Assembly: GCA_022361095.1 (NCBI GenBank) | Contig: JAKSBO010001104.1 | Location: 1-9,161 of the forward strand | From: Desulfobacterales bacterium | GTDB lineage: Bacteria > Desulfobacterota > Desulfobacteria > Desulfobacterales > Desulfobacteraceae | Length of the DNA: 9,161 nucleotides | Reading direction: 5' to 3' | Shown here: in pieces, positions 5,237-9,161 of the stretch | Position numbering within the stretch: position 1 is the first letter of the stretch | How the letters are laid out: each line of letters starts with the position of its first letter | Program-made: the position numbers and the translations under genes | The notes under the pieces: model-generated | Told to the model about the DNA's origin: nothing | The model's input: only the letters and a program-made list of their open reading frames with translations | Database searches by the model: none

Positions 5237-6169
5237 ATGAAAATACGCCTTCATAAAAATGCCACAACGACCCCTGCCCAGCGGGCATATATTCAAAATA
5301 ACCCCCATCTGTCCGTTGCCGATTTGGCAAAAAAAACCGGCGTCAGTAAAACCACAATCCGCAGGTGGCAAAACCGCAAGGATGTCTATGACCGCCCGCA
5401 TACCCCCAAACGCATTAAAAAAGCCCTGGCCCCCATTGAGGAGATTCAAATCATTCTCTGCCGCATGGCATTCAGAGCAGGCCTTGATGATCTGCTTCAA
5501 ATTACAGACTCCTTTTTTAACATCAACTGTTCCAGGGCCGGCCTCAACAGATGCCTCAAACGGTATCAGATATCCAGGATACCCAAACTTAAGCAATCGG
5601 TACCGTTTAACCTTAAAGATTATACCGGTACATATCTTTATTATAATTGTTTTCATCTCCCATCTTTTTTGCCGGACCAACCGCCTGTGGTGCTGCAAAC
5701 CCTTCTTGACTGCTCGTTTAGGACATTTCATGCCCAATACAATGCCGCAACGCACACATTTATTTCAGATCATATTCAGAAGTTTCCCTTGAGGGTTCTA
5801 GGCGTTATTTATAATGATCCGATAAGGCTTACTGCCGACAACACGCACACAACAAAAACCGATAGCAGTTCTGGGACCACCATCGAACATTTGTGCAGCA
5901 CATTGGACACGTCATGCTTTCACATGGATAATCCACATACCAACACCATTAGCGAATTAAACCTGCAGATGCAAAACATCGTTAAACAATCTGACATAGA
6001 AAAAAACACACCCACCTGGGGAACAAACGAAGCCCTGGCACAACAGATACACCACTACAACTTTAAATCCCCCCTTAGCTTTTTAAAACAAAAAACACCC
6101 TACCAGGCCATGGAAGTACATTACACCGATTTTCCAAACAGCTTCAGACACAAACCCGTCGCCTCTTGA
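5237..6169 (+). CDS. IS481-like transposase homologue, probably catalytically inactive
   Basis: This intact 310-residue protein has the IS481 layout. Residues 1-60 are helix-turn-helix (SVADLAKKTGVSKTTIRRWQ), 60-125 a second helical DNA-binding part, and 128-300 an RNase H-like integrase domain ending YNFKSPLSFLKQKTPYQAM. Compared by eye with the IS481 pattern, the first Asp (usually HIDVKYLP) is Asn137 in YYNCFHLP. The second (usually TDNG) is Asn193 in YNDP. Only the Glu (NGMVERFN) remains, as Glu240 in NTISELN. Transposition should therefore be lost while DNA binding may persist. GAGGT lies 6 nt before the ATG, the frame is clean over its full length, and no terminal inverted repeats or target duplications are seen. 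An open frame with dead chemistry suggests domestication, but recent decay is possible. It sits 75 bp after ppk2 and 365 bp before the flagellin. Confidence 0.78.
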   Translation: MKIRLHKNATTTPAQRAYIQNNPHLSVADLAKKTGVSKTTIRRWQNRKDVYDRPHTPKRIKKALAPIEEIQIILCRMAFRAGLDDLLQITDSFFNINCSRAGLNRCLKRYQISRIPKLKQSVPFNLKDYTGTYLYYNCFHLPSFLPDQPPVVLQTLLDCSFRTFHAQYNAATHTFISDHIQKFPLRVLGVIYNDPIRLTADNTHTTKTDSSSGTTIEHLCSTLDTSCFHMDNPHTNTISELNLQMQNIVKQSDIEKNTPTWGTNEALAQQIHHYNFKSPLSFLKQKTPYQAMEVHYTDFPNSFRHKPVAS

Positions 6170-6363
6170 TCATTTTATTCCGGTTTATTTTGAATCCATA
6201 TTTAAAAGGCACCTTCACCCCAAAGGTTAAAAACTTTATTCCAACAAAATCTCACTTGATTAGTCTCTCTAAAATCGATTTATTGTATGAAAATTCAATT
6301 AGATATCAATTTCCAATTCCCCCCAAAGGTCATCGGCATCCATCTTTAGACTAATTTATCGAT

Positions 6364-6391
6364 TAAAGAATGCCTTTTTTTATCACGATAA
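6364..6391 (+). promoter_or_regulatory. Sigma-28 (FliA)-type flagellin promoter
   Basis: TAAAGAAT (6364-6371), a 12-bp spacer and CACGATAA (6384-6391) match the sigma-28 pattern TAAAG...GCCGATAA, with one extra spacer base and a mismatch at the second base of the -10. Sigma-28 is the usual late-class factor for flagellins. Transcription would start near 6398. I see no sigma-54 GG/GC pair in 6170-6534, and the rest of that gap holds no gene I can support. Confidence 0.62.
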
Positions 6392-6480
6392 GATACCAGA
6401 ACAACGGATTAATCCAGAGCGGCCGGCCCCCGCTATAAACCTATAAACCATTCATCAGACGGATCTGACGAATGCCCCAA

Positions 6481-6504
6481 GTGACCCGGCAATGACGCCG
6501 GCAC
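6481..6504 (+). promoter_or_regulatory. Hairpin in the flagellin mRNA leader
   Basis: CCGGC (6486-6490) pairs with GCCGG (6497-6501) around AATGAC. Flanking GTG (6481-6483) pairs with CAC (6502-6504) across a two-base bulge. It ends 18 nt before the GGAGG ribosome site (6523-6527) in a leader of about 137 nt. Leader structures often tune flagellin mRNA stability or translation; that role here is inferred. Confidence 0.35.
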
Positions 6505-6534
6505 TTAAAGACCCAAATTCACGGAGGAAATAAC

Positions 6535-8910
6535 ATGAGTTTAAGTATTAATACCAACGTTGCCGCACTCACCGCACACAGAAACATGGTGTCCAACGAC
6601 AACCATATGACAACATCCCTCACCCGGCTGTCCACAGGTTTGAGAATCAACTCAGCCGCGGACGATGCCTCAGGCCTGACCATTGCCGATTCTCTGGCAG
6701 CACAGGCAGACGGTATTGGCCAGGGCATCCGGAACGCCAATGACGGAGTGTCCATTGTCCAAACTGCAGACGGCGCCCTTGAAGAGTCTGTAAACATAGT
6801 TAACACCATTAAAACCAAAGCCATCCAGGCAGCTTCAGATACCCAGACCACGGCAACCCGGTCTGCCATTCAGCAGGACATTGACAAACTGCTCGAAGAG
6901 CTTGACAACATTGCCACCACCACATCGTACAACGGCTTGCAGCTTCTCAACGGCACTTACACCAACAAGGTCATCCACACCGGTGCCTCTGCTAATCAAA
7001 CCACTTCCGTCAGCATCGGAGACACCGAATCCGATTCCATCGGCCATATTTCAAAAGCCACGATGGAGTTAGATGGCGAAGTTGGCAGCACCGTGAAGTT
7101 GGCCATCACTTCGGCCATCACCGGGGACGACATTGATTTGGAAGCCATTGAAATTAAAGCCAATAACGAAGAGAAAAACGGACTCGGCGCCCTGGCCGAT
7201 GAAATCAACTCCGTTAGCGCCAGTACAGGCGTCTCTGCAATGGCGATTGTGGAAACCACCACAGAAGGCGCGATTCAGGAAGGCACCACCGGTGCCGATT
7301 TTGCAATCAACGGCATTAATATCGGCGCTATTAATGTTACAGCCAATGATGATGATGCCTCTCTTGTCACGGCCATCAATGACAAAACAAGTGAGACAGG
7401 GGTTTCCGCCGCCATTAATGATTCAGGCACCATTACGCTGACATCTGAAGACGGCCGGGTTCTCACTGTAACCGGTGACACAGGCGGTGTTTTCGGTGAA
7501 ACTGTTTCAGCAGCGGACCTCAGCACTGTCGGGCACATCACCTTGACCCAGGAAGGCTCCAGCCAGTTCAACATTAACGGGGTCATAGACGGTGGCACTG
7601 GGGATGCAATCACGCTCAGCGGCGAATATACATCCACCGGAACAACCGTTATTGCCGATAATTCCACCATAGCCTCAGGTTCAGTGTTGACGGCAGGAAC
7701 TGTTCTTGGGGGCAATGCAACCATCGGTGCGGAAACCGACATTGTGTCCGATTTCCAACTCGAAGCCGGTTCTAAACTGCTCAGCGGATCAGTAATCGCA
7801 CAAGGCACAAATATAACTGGAGATATAACACTTGCTTCAAGTGCCAGCCTGCAAGAAGACATGACCATCACTGCCGGATCAACACTTGCAAGCAGTTCAG
7901 TGCTTGCTGCAGGCACAGTGGTCAACCAGGCATTTACCAATGCAGGTATGTCATATGAGGCAGGCACCACTTTAGGTGCCGATGTTACGCTCAGTTCCGA
8001 ACTGATTGTCACCTCGGATATGGTGCTGGCAGATGATTCCAGCATCACCTCGGGCAGTACAATGACTGCAGGAACCGTATTAGGCGCTGACGTGACCATC
8101 AGCGGAGACACAACATTAGCTGCCGACATGACCCTTGAGGCCGGTTCGGATATTGCCTCCGGATCAGTAATCGCTGCAGGCTCAACTTTGGGAGATTCGA
8201 TAACGCTTAACTCCTCCATGACGACTTCCGACGATATGGATGTGGCAGCCGGCTCTCAGATAGCGTCAGCTTCAACAATGGCAGTGGGTTCCCTGGTTGG
8301 CGGCCCTGTGGAAGTGACTGTAACAACATTGACTGAAGATATGACCCTGTCTGCAGGATCGATCCTTGCCAGCACTTCGGTAATTCAAGCGGGGACAACG
8401 ATTAACCAGGATATAACAGTTGGTTCCACCACTTATTCAGCCGGAACAACCCTTAGCGCGAATGTAACGTTAACCGGAACTGAAGTTACCCTGTCCGAAG
8501 AGATGACTTTGGAATCCGGAAGTATAATTGCCAGCGGGTCGACACTTCAAATAACCGCCGCCAGTGAAGATGTGACGGTTTCCGACCAGGAAGGCCTGAC
8601 CCTGGCAGACATCAATGTCCTGACACAGGAGGATGCTGAAATTGCCATTGCCATTGCGGAAGCCGCTCTGGCCGACCTGGATGCCACACGAAGCGGACTG
8701 GGTTCAGTACAGAACCAGTTGACATCCACCATCTCCAACCTTTCGGTGACCAAAACCAACGTAACGGCCTCCGAATCCACCATTAGAGACGTTGACTTTG
8801 CAGCGGAAACAGCCAATTTTGCAAGACTGTCCCTGCTGGCCCAGACAGGCTCCTATGCCCTGAGCCAGGCAAACGCCGCCTCTTCAAACCTGACCAGCCT
8901 GCTCCAGTAA
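6535..8910 (+). CDS. fliC: Flagellin with large hexapeptide-repeat variable domain
   Basis: This is a 791-residue filament protein, whereas flagellins are usually 270-600. Residues 1-140 are the D0/D1 helices: INTNVAALTAHRN, RLSTGLRINSAADDASG, IRNANDGVSIVQTADGAL, EELDNIATTTSYNGLQLLNG. Residues about 690-791 return to D1/D0: RSGLGSVQNQLTSTISNLSV, STIRDVDFAAETANFARL, LAQTGSYALSQANAAS. Residues about 205-315 form a flagellin IN-type domain (GLGALADEINS ... DFAINGINIG ... LTSEDGRVLTVTG). These three parts resemble Campylobacter FlaA. Residues 370-673 are regular six-residue repeats, predicted to form a beta-solenoid exposed on the filament. The protein is cysteine-free and has no cleaved signal peptide, as expected for type III export. 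GGAGG lies 7 nt before the ATG. The gene is monocistronic, from a sigma-28-like promoter to a strong terminator. Confidence 0.96.
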   Translation: MSLSINTNVAALTAHRNMVSNDNHMTTSLTRLSTGLRINSAADDASGLTIADSLAAQADGIGQGIRNANDGVSIVQTADGALEESVNIVNTIKTKAIQAASDTQTTATRSAIQQDIDKLLEELDNIATTTSYNGLQLLNGTYTNKVIHTGASANQTTSVSIGDTESDSIGHISKATMELDGEVGSTVKLAITSAITGDDIDLEAIEIKANNEEKNGLGALADEINSVSASTGVSAMAIVETTTEGAIQEGTTGADFAINGINIGAINVTANDDDASLVTAINDKTSETGVSAAINDSGTITLTSEDGRVLTVTGDTGGVFGETVSAADLSTVGHITLTQEGSSQFNINGVIDGGTGDAITLSGEYTSTGTTVIADNSTIASGSVLTAGTVLGGNATIGAETDIVSDFQLEAGSKLLSGSVIAQGTNITGDITLASSASLQEDMTITAGSTLASSSVLAAGTVVNQAFTNAGMSYEAGTTLGADVTLSSELIVTSDMVLADDSSITSGSTMTAGTVLGADVTISGDTTLAADMTLEAGSDIASGSVIAAGSTLGDSITLNSSMTTSDDMDVAAGSQIASASTMAVGSLVGGPVEVTVTTLTEDMTLSAGSILASTSVIQAGTTINQDITVGSTTYSAGTTLSANVTLTGTEVTLSEEMTLESGSIIASGSTLQITAASEDVTVSDQEGLTLADINVLTQEDAEIAIAIAEAALADLDATRSGLGSVQNQLTSTISNLSVTKTNVTASESTIRDVDFAAETANFARLSLLAQTGSYALSQANAASSNLTSLLQ
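7642..8553 (+). repeat. Coding repeats: hexapeptide array in units of about 36 residues
   Basis: Translated units begin with D-M-T-L-like residues. Boundaries are 7642-7749, 7750-7857, 7858-8016, 8017-8124, 8125-8232, 8233-8337, 8338-8499 and 8500-8553, or 36, 36, 53, 36, 36, 35, 54 and 18 residues. A typical unit is DMTLEAGSDIASGSVIAAGS followed by TLGDSITLNSSMTTSD. Each unit splits into six-residue steps starting with I, L or V (LEAGSD, IASGSV, IAAGST, LGDSIT), matching the [LIV]-[GAED]-x-x-[STAV]-x hexapeptide rule of left-handed beta-helices. At 18 residues per turn, 36 is two turns and 54 is three. The DNA copies are mostly diverged, but units two and five (starting 7750 and 8125) share CGGATCAGTAATCGC at 7785 and 8160. 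Confidence 0.85.
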
Positions 8911-8941
8911 TCCCGGAAGCAGCATAAACCTAACACCTAAC

Positions 8942-8982
8942 CTGCCGGCAAAGGACAAGCGCCTTTGCCGGCAGTATTTTTT
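8942..8982 (+). terminator. Strong terminator of the flagellin gene
   Basis: CTGCCGGCAAAGG (8942-8954) pairs perfectly over 13 bp with CCTTTGCCGGCAG (8962-8974) around a seven-base loop, followed by TATTTTTT. It is 31 bp after the stop codon. Such a stable stem ends transcription and protects the 3' end of an abundant mRNA. Confidence 0.93.
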
Positions 8983-9005
8983 CCTGCCGACATCCAATCT
9001 GATAA

Positions 9006-9158
9006 AAATACGTTCCCTGCTCTCCTTTTCCCTGGAATAATAAGTTCAGGATTCCCAAACGGAACTATTTAGTACTTGAACGAAAACCTGTAAATTTTGT
9101 TGAGTACAAGGGGGCTGAAATAAAACCTTCGGAATACATGAAGTATTTCGAGGATTAA
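9006..9158 (+). pseudogene. Gene fragment: 50-codon open frame without a start
   Basis: After an in-frame TAA (9003-9005) a frame stays open to TAA 9156-9158 with protein-like content: KYVPCSPFPWNNKFRIPKRN, then LVLERKPVNFVEYKGAEIKP, ending SEYMKYFED. There is no usable start codon except an ATG six codons before the stop, so it reads as the C-terminal piece of a lost gene, or chance. I recognise no family. Its last 27 bp contain an 11-bp hairpin (9127-9137 with 9143-9153). Confidence 0.3.
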
Positions 9159-9161
9159 AAT

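Noticed and set aside
5060..5755. 231-codon minus-strand ORF
   Set aside because: It spans the end of ppk2, the gap and the IS481-like gene in antisense; no ribosome site or family features are visible.
6166..6354. 62-codon ORF after the IS481-like gene
   Set aside because: It has a TTG start overlapping the preceding stop region, low-complexity composition and no ribosome site. It lies in the flagellin upstream region.
7275..8219. 314-codon minus-strand ORF inside the flagellin
   Set aside because: The open antisense frame is a by-product of the repetitive Thr/Ser/Ala/Gly codons of the flagellin array.

Overview
The window looks like chromosomal DNA of a motile, mid-GC Desulfobacterota (deltaproteobacterial, Desulfobacteraceae-like) bacterium. 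This assignment is an inference from gene content and protein style: a PPK2 polyphosphate kinase, an IS481-type protein, and a flagellin with Campylobacter-like end domains. No rRNA or other phylogenetic marker is present.

Left part (1 to about 2000) is an accessory island with toxin-antitoxin genes and integration scars. A BrnT-type toxin runs off the left edge on the minus strand. It has a near-consensus promoter whose spacer holds a perfect 14-bp palindrome. It is followed by a short tRNA/tmRNA 3'-end-like sequence (560-577), a 5'-truncated HigB-like toxin with an intact HigA-like antitoxin (665-1102), two tandem hairpin repeats with a compensatory base-pair change (1225-1332), and a factor-independent terminator (1354-1377). 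A minus-strand basic protein with a ribbon-helix-helix-like C-terminus comes next (1444-1854). The island ends with the 3' half of a tRNA (Pro-like) plus a terminator (1930-1997), which is what an integrative element leaves at a tRNA attachment site.

Middle part (2034-5161) holds plus-strand metabolic and housekeeping genes: a LysE/RhtB exporter, a metallo-beta-lactamase-fold hydrolase, a small cupin and a PPK2 polyphosphate kinase. The start of the PPK2 gene is ambiguous because of a run of seven C. The 360-bp gap before ppk2 contains one small unrecognised minus-strand ORF.

Right part (5237-9161) holds an IS481-like protein that keeps its helix-turn-helix but appears to have lost both catalytic aspartates. 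A sigma-28-like promoter and a long leader then precede a large flagellin (791 aa). The flagellin's conserved ends are of the Campylobacter type. Its variable region carries about 300 residues of hexapeptide repeats arranged in 36-residue (sometimes 54-residue) units, which predicts a beta-solenoid projecting from the filament. A strong terminator closes the gene, and a gene-fragment-like open frame fills the right edge.

The most notable points are the hexapeptide-repeat flagellin, the probably inactive transposase-like gene just upstream of it, and the stacked tRNA and toxin remnants of the island.
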